Below, in pieces: positions 10,081-20,291 of a stretch of 64,000 nucleotides of DNA. This stretch comes from Bombyx mori (Eukaryota; Arthropoda; Insecta; Lepidoptera; Bombycidae). Below the pieces are notes generated by a model. The model was not told the origin of the DNA, did not search any database, and was given only the letters and a program-made list of their open reading frames with translations. The position numbers and the translations under genes were made by a program. The stretch lies in the NCBI RefSeq assembly GCF_030269925.1, contig NC_085120.1, positions 9,823,501 through 9,887,500 of the forward strand, given 5' to 3'. Each line of letters starts with the position of its first letter. Positions within the stretch are counted from its first letter, which is position 1.

Positions 10081-11677
10081 GCGATGTCACGCATACCGCC
10101 GGTATTTCAACAGCATTTTTTTCCATTGCAAATTTGTACGCGTTCAGTTCTTCAATTGAGACTTTAATATCTTTTCTTTGTCAATCCAGATCGACAACCG
10201 ATTTAGCGGCAAAAACCTTTGTCGAACTCGGAAACAATAAATTTCTAATCGTCGAATTGTCGTTGTCACTTTACTACTGCTAACAATATCACTGAAGTAG
10301 GAAACCTATGGAAATGAAACGTCAACAAAAAATTCGTGCCACTGTGACGTCATCTGGCCACAAAACATGGCGGTTTTAGTGCTGCCCAGAATATTTTAAT
10401 GTTAGTAGGTTTTATCGATAAACGTTCTTGGCTCATTTTATTTTAAATATTGTTGAGTATGAATGTATTTGTAGAATTTATACTTTAATGGGAAGTAAGT
10501 AGGTATATTGTTATGTGCAAATATGATATGATTTAGATGGGTGAAATCTAAGACAAGTTCGTCCTTCGAATTTGCCAAGTAAACGATATGATGATTTTTA
10601 AAAGTTGCTACACTGATTTTATAAAGTTGTCGTTTATCGCAAAACATAAAGATATGGCGTAGTAGTAGTAAGCCATCTGCCCATTTCTAGCATGCTAAAT
10701 GTTATCGTATTTTGAGTACGTGTTGTTCTTAGACTATTACAATCTATTTTAATTGTTTTGCTGACTCTAAAGTCCGTAACACACTACCGCAGCGCACCCC
10801 AAGGAAGGTGCGCCGCACCATTTGAATCACTTTCACTTGAGAGTGATTCAAATTTTAAACTTATCAAGGGACCGCGTGAAAAAAAAAAACACCTACAGAA
10901 CATTTATTCATTATTAAAAACGTCATTCCTTGTGACTTCCTCTCTAAAATCACTTAATTATTAAATATTTAACGAATTTACAATAGTGTTTTACTTACTG
11001 CGGAATAAAACTATTTTATTTAAATAGTTCCGAAGAGATTTTGTCGGTAGCCTTTTTCCCAAAATATCTAAACAGAATGTCTAAATATGTTTTGATGACA
11101 TATTTTAAAGAGGAATTTATGATTAGTGTCATGATCAATAGATTCCGACCGAAAAATGGTCTGAATGAAATTTTTCGGATGAGGTCTCCATAATGAATTT
11201 AAATATATATAGATAATAGTTTTGGGGCATCGACTTTCTTAAGATCCTATAAAATACGTTTTAATTATTATTTTTTATGTTCTAAGCATGATAAATTATG
11301 AAATTTTATTTAAGCAATCATATTAAATCGATATCAAAGTCAATAATTAATGTACAACCCAAAACAGACGGCCGAACTGACGTGACAATGACATTTGGTG
11401 CGCTCAACATGGCGGATTTTCGGCCTCATTAGACGGAGACGGAGATATTTACGTATATTCATGTTTTATTTTATGTACGCACTGAAATACTGTTATATTG
11501 TTTTCCTGCGAGTTAAAGTGCTGAGTAAAAACGAGATAGATATATGTTTATGTGTGTGCCTTCAAAATGGGTGCTATTTATATAAGCAATTGTACGTATA
11601 GAACAATATGTCGTGTCCCTACTATATAGGTCTATGAACAATATCGATTCAGTACCTATCGACTAAGTGCAAAATAA
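10081..11677. other. Long gap with no supported gene
   Basis: AT-rich, unique-looking sequence. One hairpin (TTGAATCACT...AGTGATTCAA) sits near 10818-10850. Short frames at 10438-10647 (-), 10758-10964 (+) and 11395-11601 (+) have no family features or convincing splice sites. Confidence 0.45.
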
Positions 11678-12058
11678 TGTTACGCGCTGGGGTTCGGGAT
11701 AAATCAAATTTCACTAAAGTACAACTTAAAACTGTATTCAACACTTAAACACTTCACAAACATTTTAAAATACTCAACAAACACTTTAAAACTCTCTATT
11801 CGCTTGTTCCGCTTCGCTTCAGGTGATCCGTTCGCTGTTTCGCTTCGAGTAGTTCCGATTACTGACTGACTGCCATCTATACAACGCTTTTATAGCCGAT
11901 GCATCATCCCTAGAATTATCGAGAATATTCCACACCTCTATGGTAGTAGTTTCCGCTATCTGACAGTAGATGGCGTTGTACTTCTCGAACGTCCTAGGTG
12001 CTACTAGGTCCTTCGATATTAGTTCGACTATTCGGCGATAGATGGCGTTACTCTTCAA
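11678..12058. mobile_element. LTR fragment, same family as the solo LTR at 44028
   Basis: It begins TGTTACGCGCTGGGGTTCGG and aligns along its length with 44028-44669 minus the LINE there (TCGAGTAGTTCCGATTAC, ATTAGTTCGACTAT). It loses similarity after GGCGTTACTCTT, just short of the expected GTAACA end. No internal retroelement genes are nearby. Confidence 0.65.
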
Positions 12059-12870
12059 AATCACTCCAAAGTTCACAAAATCGCTCTGCAATTACAAATC
12101 ATTCGTTACTACTAGGCCAAATAAAGTTTTTTTTCATTGCATCGTTCGATCGTTCGTAATTAAAGTTACTTTTTCCGTTTTCGCGGTCCCGGACGACGGT
12201 CAAAAAAAAATGTAAAGAATTGGACATGTCGGAAATTAATTAATTACAATCTGAAAATGCGAAATTTAATCGTAAAAAAATACTTTTATTTATATCTACG
12301 AGTTGCGAATACCGAAGATATATCGCCAAATACGACCTGGAAATAGCAAACATTACAACATTGCAATCAAGTTGTCTGAGCGCTGACAACACAAAGCGTT
12401 GACTACGTTGATTGGCTGCCAGTGCTGTCATCGGAAAAACCGCGCGTAGGCTATAGTGAGGTCATTTCGATCGAATTAATCACCCGATGATGATGTTTTT
12501 TTCATATATTTTTTTACTACCCCTAATAGAAACGATGCGGTGAATAATTTTCACCGAATCAGTATTTTCTGCGGTTTCCGCGATACGTAGATATAATTAA
12601 AAATACTTCAACGGCGTTATCTAGCCTCGTGTTTGTGATTTTCATTATAATATTTATGTCAGTCCTTAATGCCATTCACGCAGCTAAGTTGGCGCAAAAT
12701 AGTCCGAGAGAAATTTATTCAGAGAGGCCACGACTATTGAGGATTATCGATGCAAGAAGGATTTATATTTATGTTTAAAAATCAACGAATACCATCTTAG
12801 TAATTCCTGATCACGAGAAAACCATTCGAAACATCTGAAATAATGTAATAAAAATAATAAATGCGAAATC
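12059..12870. other. No gene seen
   Basis: AT-rich sequence with runs of A and T. Frames under 70 codons show no recognisable content. Confidence 0.45.
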
Positions 12871-12992
12871 AAACCCGGTAGGCAGCGGCTTGGCTCTGCC
12901 CCTGGCATTGCTGACGTCCATGGGCGACGGTAACCATTCACCATCAGGTGGGCCTCACTCTCGTCTGCCTACAAGGGCAATAAAAAAAAGTG
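12871..12992 (+). mobile_element. GGCAGCGG-type LINE tail
   Basis: This is the 3' end of the LINE whose ORF end is seen at 32090-32269: GGTAGGCAGCGGCTTGGC, GGCGACGGTAACC, then CTACAAGGGCAATAAAAAAA. It is extremely 5'-truncated. Confidence 0.8.
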
Positions 12993-13061
12993 GTTCTAAT
13001 TATTTCATAGATTTTCTTGAAGTCGTGAAGTTTTTCTTTAATACATTTAACAATTTACTTA

Positions 13062-13303
13062 GTTGAAAAATATTTCCTTATTCAATAGCTACTGAATAGA
13101 GAACCGCATTCGATTTTCTTCTTGAACATTGCTTTATTACGTAGGAAGTCATTCGGGGCCAATATAAGTGTACACAATAACCGTAGAATATACACTGAAA
13201 TGCAGATGCTTATTATTATGACGTCACGCTCTGAAATTTATGTTAAGTATGTTAAAATTAGTAAGATTGACCTTAACTCGTGTGACTATAGACAGAATGA
13301 GCG
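13062..13303. repeat. Old tandem duplication, copy A
   Basis: From ATTTCCTTATTCAATAGCTA through ACAGAATGAGCGAT this is repeated at 13565-13746 and 14101-14160, with scattered substitutions. Copy A is uninterrupted; a Bm1 separates it from copy B. Confidence 0.8.
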
Positions 13304-13304
13304 A

Positions 13305-13553
13305 TTTTTTTTTATTGCTTAGATGACTGGACGAGCTCACAGCCCACCTGGTGTTAGGTGGTTACTGGAGCCCGTAGACATCTACAACGTAAATGCGCCA
13401 CCCACCTTGAGATATAAGTTCTAAAGTCTCAGTACCTATAGTTACAACGGCTGCCCCACTCTTCAAGCCGAAACGCATTACTGCTTCTCGGCAGAAATAG
13501 CGGGGTGGTGGTACCTACCCGTGCGGACTCACAAGAGGTCCTACCACTAGTAA
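13305..13553 (-). mobile_element. Bm1 SINE, 3' two-thirds
   Basis: A T run and ATTGCTTAGATG at the left, GGTCCTACCACTAGTAA at the right. It sits exactly between the two copies of a duplicated segment. Confidence 0.9.
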
Positions 13554-13564
13554 ACAGTAACAGT

Positions 13565-14160
13565 TGAACAGTATTTCCTTATTCAGTAGCTACTGAACAA
13601 AGAACCGGATTCGATTTTCCTCTTGAGCATTGCTTCATTACGTATGACGTCATTGGGTGTCAATATAAGTGTACGCAATAATCGTAGAATATATACTGAA
13701 ATGCAGATGCTACCTACATGTGACGTCACGCACTGTAATTTATGTTAATTCCTCCTCCTCATCCTCCTTCAGTCGGTCGCTCATTGCTGAGCATCGTGAT
13801 GCGCCCGCTTGTGACCTTTTTTTGTAATTTTTAGCCACTTATGTAGGCCAGTGGCACAGTGAAGTGCGTGGCTCAGTCTCATGTCAAACACTCAGACACT
13901 TGGTCACTCCATCTTTTTCGGCCACGACCTCTGGATCGTCTTCCATCCACTTTACCCGTCACTATGAGTCTCTCCAGGTTGTCAGAGGGTTTTCTTGCTA
14001 TATGACCAAAGCATTGGAGCACTCTATATAGACATTTGGTGGCTAGCCTCTGGTCAACTTTTAGCTCGTTGAGGATGGAAGCGTTGGTCCGGTTAATTAA
14101 CTATGTTAAAATTAGAAAGATTGACCCTAACTCGTATGGCTATAGACAGAATGAGCGATT
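13565..14160. repeat. Old tandem duplication, copy B, split by an RTE tail
   Basis: Copy B resembles copy A (13062-13303) at 13565-13746, is interrupted by 13751-14091, and resumes at 14101-14160 (ATGTTAAAATTAGAAAGATT ... ACAGAATGAGCGAT). Confidence 0.78.
13751..14091 (-). mobile_element. RTE-clade LINE 3' end, 5'-truncated
   Basis: Minus-strand translation gives NELKVDQRLATKCLYRVLQ, CFGHIARKPSDNLERLIVTG and GRRSRGRGRKRWSDQVSECL, then a stop: the canonical RTE C-terminal motif (GHIAR ... GRR.RGR...RW.DQ). The 3' end is GAGGAT-rich, as RTE tails often are. It is flanked by a likely GTTAATT duplication (13744-13750 and 14092-14098) and interrupts an older duplicated host segment. Confidence 0.75.
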
Positions 14161-14500
14161 AACAGCGAGCGAAAGAAACGTTATAAGCTGGGTATTAATC
14201 TGATGGGTCCGTGTTATCCAGATTAGACGCCAAAAAAATTACAGATGTTGGTAGAAGAGTAGTGGATCTGAAATAGAGTTGGGCTGGACACATAGCAAGG
14301 CGAATTGATAACAGATGGAGTAAGATAGTGACGGAATGAAGGCCAATATTAGGACCTACACGTTCTGGAAGACTTATGCCCTAAGTCAGGATCACGAGGC
14401 AGATGTGGATGACAATGGCCGACCGAACATTATGGTATAAAATGGGGGAGGCCTATCCCAAGCAATGGCTATCAAAGACAAAAAAAAACACAAAAAACTT
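14161..14500 (+). pseudogene. RTE-clade LINE C-terminal remnant
   Basis: The plus strand reads, across stops and shifts, SWAGHIARRIDNRWSKIVTE, then GPTRSGR, then DRTLWYKMGEAYPKQWLS. RTE proteins of Lepidoptera end in the pattern W.GH.AR..D.RW..., GRP...RW, W..LGEAY.QQW. It is degraded, not functional, and differs in subfamily from the copy just to its left. Confidence 0.65.
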
Positions 14501-15610
14501 GATGTGTGATCGGTTTACTTTAACTTCCCTTGGAAATACTTTTTGGGTAGTTGAGTGTAAATGCCTTTTATCGTATAGGTGTATCAGCCTTTATTGTTAT
14601 TATAATGCATTTTATTACAGCAAATTACTGTTATAATACTGATAGTTACCGGCTTCGACCAAAACCTTCACCACGAGAGTCTGTCGAAATCAATTTTTTT
14701 CGTTTAGCCCTTTAAAATGCAGTTAACAACGATCTTTTCATAAAACTTTTGTAACAAAGAGTAGCACAAAAAAAACTAGCGAAAATTTAATAATTCAATT
14801 TCCAACACGCAGACCGACGACGTAACCACACTGGAAATACCACGAAAAAAATTTAATTGGTCGCGCGAAAAACCTATGATGGACAGCGGTTTCTGTTTCC
14901 GACACATACTTTTATATTTACATTCTAAATACTTGCGTGATTAAACTGATTCGACGCTTAATTTGGACAATCATATCTTAGACCAAGAATGGATTGAGAG
15001 GATTCGGAATGAGAATCCGACTAAGCTCCGGCGGCTATTACCGAATCTCACCCCTGTTGGCTGAGCCCGTGCTCGCCACTTGTCCTGGTGAAACTGAAAA
15101 AGCCTCTAGAGTATCAGTGACCTGTCCCTTCCTAAAAAAAAGTGTGTGTGTGTGTGTGCACTGTGCAAGTCCACACGGTAGAAGTGAAGCTTATAAAAAA
15201 ATAAAAATAATTGCAAAGGTTAACCACTCCGCCGTGTAATGGAGCAGCCTCACTCTGGGGGAGCGGCCTGCATGATCACGGTATCCCTATGCCAGGTAAG
15301 CATGATTTAGCAAGAGAAATACGAGAACGTCTATGAAATGTGTAATATCTCGTCACCGCGATTCAGAAATTGTTGAATTTACGTGCAGCGACATCTGTAG
15401 ATAACAAACTAAATAGAAATAAAATAAACATGGCGCGTAACGGAAGAAATTAAGATGGCGCGTAACCGAAAAACGTTACATACGTTTTTACCTCCCTACC
15501 TCGATAAAGAAGTTTCACTTCAAAAAGGTGTGTGGTGTCGTGAGACACCAGATAGAAACGAAGTTCCTTATTATAAAAATATTAATTTCAAGTTCTATTC
15601 GAGGTATTAA
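14501..15610. other. Mostly featureless; one GC-richer repeat-like patch
   Basis: A patch at about 14990-15300 (CTCCGGCGGCTATTACCGAA, CTGTTGGCTGAGCCCGTG, a GT run at 15143-15158) looks like a retroelement 3' UTR common in moths; family not named. A GTAAGC donor-like site at 15296 could serve the gene at 15911 but is unsupported. Confidence 0.35.
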
Positions 15611-15839
15611 GAAAATAAAACTGGAGGTTTCGCAACAACCCACGGTCATTCGTTAACGTGCGAGCTTATTGTGGTACACTTCAGTCACGGTTGTTTGCAT
15701 AAGAGTTAGTGTATTGCGCAAACGAACGCTCTGAGATCGTGGTCAATGAATGATAAAAAAATATGTTATTCGTTAAACGTTATTACAAAGTTAAGTAGTA
15801 CACTGTGTGCATTACTAACAAAAATCTTACGTTACGCAG

Positions 15840-15889
15840 GAACTTCGATCCAAAACTTAAAGTCTTATCCACTAGAGTCGACTTCGCGT
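15840..15889 (+). promoter_or_regulatory. Possible 5' UTR of the small secreted-peptide gene
   Basis: A splice-acceptor-like TTACGTTACGCAG ends at 15839, so the first recognised exon could start at 15840 after an upstream leader exon. Alternatively transcription starts at an initiator-like TTCAGTC near 15677-15683, without a leader intron. Neither is proven. Confidence 0.3.
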
Positions 15890-15910
15890 ATGGTAAATGT
15901 CGCGGCAGTA

Positions 15911-16224
15911 ATGGAATGGAATATTAAAAGAAACACGTAAGTAAAAATCCCATTACAAAACTTTGAACGGAAACCGACAAAGGCCGAGAAGACAATGATA
16001 AATTCAGTTTTCTATCGGCTTTTGCGCTGGTCTTCGGAGTACTGGCGCAGATCCAAGCTGTTACAATGCCGCCGTTTCCTCGACGTGCTACTACATTAAA
16101 GCTTCATAATTATCCTTTGAAGAATACGAAAGGTATCAACGTCCCGGAGAAATGTATAGAAATCGACGAGACAATTAATGGTAGCGACGTTAAGAGGTTT
16201 TTAAGCGACTTCAACAATAAATAA
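15911..16224 (+). CDS. Two-exon gene for a putative small secreted peptide (80 aa)
   Basis: I do not recognise this protein. Exon 1 codes from ATG 15911 to 15936, the intron is 15937-16007 (71 nt, GTAAGT...TTCAG) and exon 2 is 16008-16224, ending TAA. Splicing joins AC to T in phase 2. The product starts MEWNIKRNT, then a hydrophobic core FLSAFALVFGVLAQIQA, a textbook signal peptide with likely cleavage after residue 26. The predicted mature chain of about 54 residues starts VTMPPFPRR, has one Cys (VPEKCIEI), an acidic EIDETING and a C-terminal RFLSDFNNK. Gly/Ala at -3/+4 favour ATG 15911; an in-frame ATG at 15890 would add MVNVAAV. Dibasic RR and KR occur, but a peptide-hormone role is not implied. 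AATAAA overlaps the stop (16216) and recurs at 16242. The acceptor lacks a clear pyrimidine tract, the main doubt. Confidence 0.58.
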
Positions 16225-16225
16225 T

Positions 16226-16350
16226 AGGTTAAAAAAACTAAAATAAATACGCTTCTATAGAAAATCCAACTAGAAAATAGAAAATACATTTTAATAAATT
16301 TCAATTAAAAATAGTGTAAGAAAAAATGATTTTATTGTAAAAAAAACATC
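16226..16350 (+). repeat. AT-rich 300-bp family, second half
   Basis: It matches 33850-33970 (AGAAAATCCAACT, AATAGAAAAT, TTTTATTGTAAAAAAA). It starts directly after the stop codon of the small gene, so it may have supplied its 3' UTR. Confidence 0.65.
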
Positions 16351-16361
16351 AAAGGTAATGA

Positions 16362-16611
16362 ATTTTTATTGCTTAGATGGGTGGACGAGCTCACAGACTA
16401 CCTGGTGTTAAGTGGTTACTGGAGTCCATAGACATCTACAGCGTAAATGCCGCCACCCACGTTGAGATATAAGTTCTAAGGTCCCAGTATAGTTAATTAC
16501 AACGGCTGCCCCGCCCTTCAAACCGAAACGCATTACTGCTTCACGGCAGAAATAGACAGGATGGTGGTACCTACCCGTGCGGACTCACAAGAGGTCCTAC
16601 CACCAGTAATT
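16362..16611 (-). mobile_element. Bm1 SINE, 3' two-thirds
   Basis: It runs from TTTTTATTGCTTAGATGGG to GGTCCTACCACCAGTAATT. Small indels include an extra C in GTAAATGCCGCC. Confidence 0.9.
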
Positions 16612-16633
16612 AAATAGTATTAACATGAAAAGA

Positions 16634-16851
16634 GGACTGACTCGGTGGTGTAATAGTTAGCGGCCCTGACTGAGGCGCTGAGGGTCGTGGGTTCGATTCC
16701 CACGTCGGGCAAACATTGGGTGATGAACAGAATTGCTTGCTCCTTGCCTGGGTGTTCATTATCTATATTATGTATTTACCCATGTACCCATAAAACAGAG
16801 AATCCTAAATTGGGGCTGGATGACCGCGCTTGATTTGTTCACAACTATTTA
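16634..16851 (+). mobile_element. tRNA-derived SINE (family A)
   Basis: The tRNA-like head GACTGACTCGGTGGTGTAAT carries an A box (GTGTAATAGTTAGC) and a B box (GGGTTCGATTCCC), so RNA polymerase III transcription is expected in intact copies. The body contains GGGTGATGAACAGA and TTGGGGCTGGATGACC. A second copy, split by a MITE, is at 57934-58553, and a head-only copy is at 22343-22409. Confidence 0.75.
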
Positions 16852-16864
16852 TTTATTATCTATA

Positions 16865-17301
16865 TCTATCCCTACTAATGTTATATAGAGGAAAGATTTG
16901 TTTGTTTGTTTGTATTGAATAGGCTCCGAAACTACTGAACCGATTTGAAAAATTCTTTCAATGTTTGGAAGCTAACAACACTATTCCCGAGTGGACATAG
17001 GCTGTAATCTTTTTTGAAAAAAATAAGAGATCCTTACTAAAACTGCAATAATGTAACCCAAGATGTTAAAAAATTACCTAAAGTATTCTTTACATCGCAT
17101 GCCCTGCGAAAACTATTGATGATAGAATAAACTAATGTACTACGACTTTGTAGAACACATTATTATTTACAAAAAGTGTCGCGACAGCAAGACATGTCTA
17201 ACTATTATAGTTGTGCCGCAATAAGTGCTCTTTTATTTAAAAAAAAAATAAACACATTAAATATCGTTGAAATTTTGTTAAAGGGCCGAGCGGGCTGCTA
17301 G
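16865..17301 (+). mobile_element. Helitron-like element, longer Lep1-related subfamily
   Basis: It starts TCTATCCCTACTAATG (a drifted Lep1 start) and ends GCGGGCTGCTAG followed by T. Length about 437 bp, noncoding. It is close to 48896-49335 and to the third unit at 5408-5823. Confidence 0.75.
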
Positions 17302-17797
17302 TTATTTATAAAAGAGTTTTCTCTGTTTTTTAAGTCAACTTTCATTTGTCATCAGTCACTTTCGAGAGTTTTATTAGCAATTTTTCAGTATATGGGTTTG
17401 ATGATTGCCTGTAAAAGACATTCAGGCGCTTTCAATTTTATTTCGTTTAGAATAAAACCTCGTCATAATTTTTCGTGTGATTGGATACCTAATTCAACTG
17501 GCATGTTAGCAAATTTTTGCTATAAGTTCCAATCCTAAATCTTGTGTCTTGTGAAGCTGCGCCGGTAGTTACCAACACCCGGCCCGGTTTTGTTACAAAG
17601 CAATTAGACGTTTGATTTGAAAGGCGGTACATCCGTTGTACTGAAAAACTGAGATTTAAACCTTAAGTTTCAAGGATGGTCACGTTATAAAAGTAATAAA
17701 AAACAGTCTGAGTAATAAATAAAAATATGATTTTTCAGTGAATTAATAATAGACTAAAATAGAAGAGTATAGTATTTGCTTTAAATAAAATCAGCTA
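17302..17797. other. No gene seen
   Basis: AT-rich host-like sequence with no recognisable coding or repeat signal. Confidence 0.45.
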
Positions 17798-18128
17798 TCT
17801 ATATATTAATACGCGAAGCAAAAACTTTGTACCTACCCCTTTTTACGAAAATTGACTTATTTACGAAAATTTCCACACTTACAGAGAATATAGACTTTTT
17901 TTAAATTATGCATAGAAATACATAAAATCAATAAATAAAAACATTACACACACTACACCATGTATTTGACGCACACACACGTATGCATGCTATTTTTTTA
18001 TTGTCAAACTTTTCTTATTGCTTATGGTCTGTGGTCAAATTGAGAATAGATTAAATAATATAATTTGTCTTTATTAATATTTATCTAAAGTGTAGCCTTG
18101 GCGAAATCTGTAATTATAGAAATACCTA

Positions 18129-19426
18129 GTCAGGTCATAAATTCTGTCACATGTTTAATGTAAAATAATTGAAACAAGTTTATTCATTATGTAACCATTC
18201 ATATACCAAAATGAATTTAACAAAACATAGATTCTTATGACACTAAAGTTTATTCAAAATTACCTCCGTGATTTTGAATACAGGCCTTCAATCTGCGCGG
18301 CCAGTCGTCTATCGCAGCACGAACGAGGTCCATGTCAATATCGGCGGCTGCCTTAATCAAGGATGTCTTGAGTGACTCCAAATTGGGATGAGGCTTTGAG
18401 CACGCCTTTTCCTCCAAGTGTTGCCATATCTTGTAATCTAACGGATTCAAATCTGGACTGGAGGAGGGCCAGTCTTCGTGCCGGATGAAGTCGATTTCAC
18501 GCGCCGCCAGCCAGTCTTGTGTGCTCTTCGCTCTATGAGCTGGCGCCGAATCTTGTTGGAATACCCAGTGCCTGTTATTGAACATGGTATGAGAAACAGG
18601 TTCCACAAGGTTCGTCAGGACTGTATTTTGATACACAACTGCATTCGTTTTTACACCTTTCTCACAAAAATGTACCTCTGTTAAGCCCCAATAAGAAACT
18701 CCCAACCATACCATGAGCGAGGATGGAAAAAGACCTCGTTGGACACGCGGAATACGGTTGCTCGCTTCTTCACTACTGTGTGCGTATACCTTATCATTTT
18801 GTTTGTTGTAGCTCTCTTCTACGGTAAAAATTTTTTCATCCGAAAAAATAATTTCCCGATATTTTTTTCCCGCGTACCGCTTCAACAAAGCGCGGCATCT
18901 CTTCAGTATCAGGTCCATTAGACGAGCATTCAAACGATGTCCGGTTTTTCTTCGATATGCCCGAAGCCCTAAGTCTTCATTTAACACCCTTTTCACCGTG
19001 GTTCTGCTTAACCCCATCTGAAGGGCCAACAGTTTCTGCTTACGTTTGGGATTTCTTTGAATTCGCGCCTTCACAGCTTTTATCACTGCTGGAGTCCTAA
19101 CAGACCGAGGGCGACCACTTCTTGACCTGTCATCTACACTAGAGTCTTCATTGTATCGTTTGATGGTACGATAAACGAATCTTTTGGTTATATTCAAATT
19201 TTTCAGTATGTTAAAAATTTGAATTGGCGCGTAACCGCAACGATGCAACGCAATAACTGCAACACGGTCTTCTTTAAGCGTCCACTCCATATTTAAAAAT
19301 GAGTAAAATTCTAAAAGTATACATTTTTATTTTCATGAACAATCCGAAATTCGAATTCGATAAACTTTTTGTGGCCAGCATTCTAAAAGAAAAGTTTGTA
19401 CTGTGTGACAATACTTATGACCTGAC
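18129..19426 (-). mobile_element. Complete mariner (maT type, DD37D), 1298 bp
   Basis: Imperfect terminal inverted repeats of about 24 bp: GTCAGGTCATAAATTCTGTC at the left, and GTCAGGTCATAAGTATTGTC as the reverse of the right end. TA duplications flank at 18127-18128 and 19427-19428. It encloses one intact transposase ORF on the minus strand. A 134-bp end fragment of the same family is at 39487-39620. Confidence 0.93.
18250..19290 (-). CDS. Mariner transposase, maT family, intact 346 aa
   Basis: It cuts and pastes its own element between TA sites. Residues 1-110 hold two helix-turn-helix segments for binding the inverted repeats, joined by an AT-hook-like GRPRSV (59-64). The RNase H-fold catalytic domain follows with D151 (IIFSDEKIF), D247 (FQQDSAPAH) and D285 (SSPDLNPLDYKIW). 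There are 37 residues between the last two aspartates, the DD37D signature of maT mariners such as Bombyx Bmmar1, as opposed to DD34D of classical mariner. Length matches the family (about 340-350). The frame is open from Met to stop with all catalytic residues, so activity is possible, though the inverted repeats differ at several positions. Confidence 0.95.
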   Translation of the reverse strand: MEWTLKEDRVAVIALHRCGYAPIQIFNILKNLNITKRFVYRTIKRYNEDSSVDDRSRSGRPRSVRTPAVIKAVKARIQRNPKRKQKLLALQMGLSRTTVKRVLNEDLGLRAYRRKTGHRLNARLMDLILKRCRALLKRYAGKKYREIIFSDEKIFTVEESYNKQNDKVYAHSSEEASNRIPRVQRGLFPSSLMVWLGVSYWGLTEVHFCEKGVKTNAVVYQNTVLTNLVEPVSHTMFNNRHWVFQQDSAPAHRAKSTQDWLAAREIDFIRHEDWPSSSPDLNPLDYKIWQHLEEKACSKPHPNLESLKTSLIKAAADIDMDLVRAAIDDWPRRLKACIQNHGGNFE

Positions 19427-19520
19427 TAGTTATAATAGTCTTTGACAATAGAATCATAATAGTGTAGACACTTATAATTTTAATCAACTATAGACGAATA
19501 ACGACTACCAGGGGTACTAG

Positions 19521-19784
19521 TACTATTTAATACGTTGCAACGCCGACTACTCGCTTCAAGACAATATGGGCTTTTTAATTAATAACTAGCAAAAGTAATT
19601 GGTAATCTACTAAATGCGAGTAGGAATTTGATTGATGGGTTTGTTCAAAGGACTCCCGATCTAATTAACGAACTCCGATGAGAAAGTGCCTATAGTAACA
19701 TAAAATAGTACCTAATTTATTAAAACTTGTACTGAAATAAATTGTAATTTCGAGCTTTCTTGCTAAAGTGTATGTTAAGTCTGG
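19521..19784. other. No gene seen
   Basis: Short AT-rich gap between the Helitron and LINE fragments. Confidence 0.45.
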
Positions 19785-19945
19785 ACCACAGGAGAAAATC
19801 GCCGGATCCCCGACCACACGGCAGGTGGGGTATGTGGGAGTCGAACCTCACTAAAAACTCCTGCCGCTCACAGCCGGCGCCCTACCCCGAACCGGGCGGG
19901 AACCCAGTTGGAGCTATTGAGACGGCGGGACAAGGTTTACGAGTG
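19785..19945 (-). mobile_element. R1-clade LINE 3' UTR fragment
   Basis: It matches 28965-29125: CCACAGGAGAAAATCGCCGG, GAACCTCACTAAAAACTCC, GACGGCGGGACA. No T run on the left and no coding part retained. Confidence 0.75.
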
Positions 19946-19988
19946 GGTTTTAGCCTTTTTACTTGGCCACGCAAACTAAACAAGCAAC

Positions 19989-20291
19989 TTTTTTTTTCCC
20001 TGCCTATGCTGATAGCCTTGCGAGGCTATTTCAGCTTCACCCCAACGTGTATAGGTGAGCTCACGGGGCTCAAACCTGACGACGTTGCTAACACGAACCC
20101 TAGCAAGAGCCGTGCGTCGCAGAATTTACCACCGGATCGGAAACGCGACCCACTGAGAAGATCGGGCGAGAAACTCAGTGGGCTGTGTCTATGGGTTAAT
20201 TCGCTCGTCGAGCCCTTCGTCGCAAGCAACGGGTTCGACGAGGACGATGACCGGTGCTTGTGGTGCCTAAAAGCACCGTTAATGGATCGGG
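19989..20291 (-). mobile_element. Jockey tail, with poly-T and terminal hairpin
   Basis: A T run at 19990-19998 (poly-A of the minus-strand copy) is followed by GATAGCCTTGCGAGGCTAT, the conserved terminal stem-loop, and the 3' UTR down to TTAATGGATCGGGA. The 202- and 91-codon frames over it are shadows. Confidence 0.85.

Larger units (their letters stand above)
17798..19520 (+). mobile_element. Helitron-like element carrying a nested mariner
   Basis: It starts A|TCTATATATTAATACGCG and ends GGGGTACTAG|T. Without the mariner at 18129-19426 it is about 423 bp and parallels the 402-bp copy at 26590-26991 throughout (ACGCACACACACG, AAAGTGTAGCCTTGGCG). Noncoding apart from the mariner. Confidence 0.8.

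Noticed and set aside
15746..15940. Starting the small gene at ATG 15746 as a 64-residue unspliced product
   Set aside because: That reading stops two bases into the intron and gives no meaningful protein; the spliced model from 15911 (or 15890) produces a proper signal peptide.
16634..16712. A tRNA gene
   Set aside because: Same reasoning: the tRNA-like head is followed by a repeated SINE body found again at 57934-58553.
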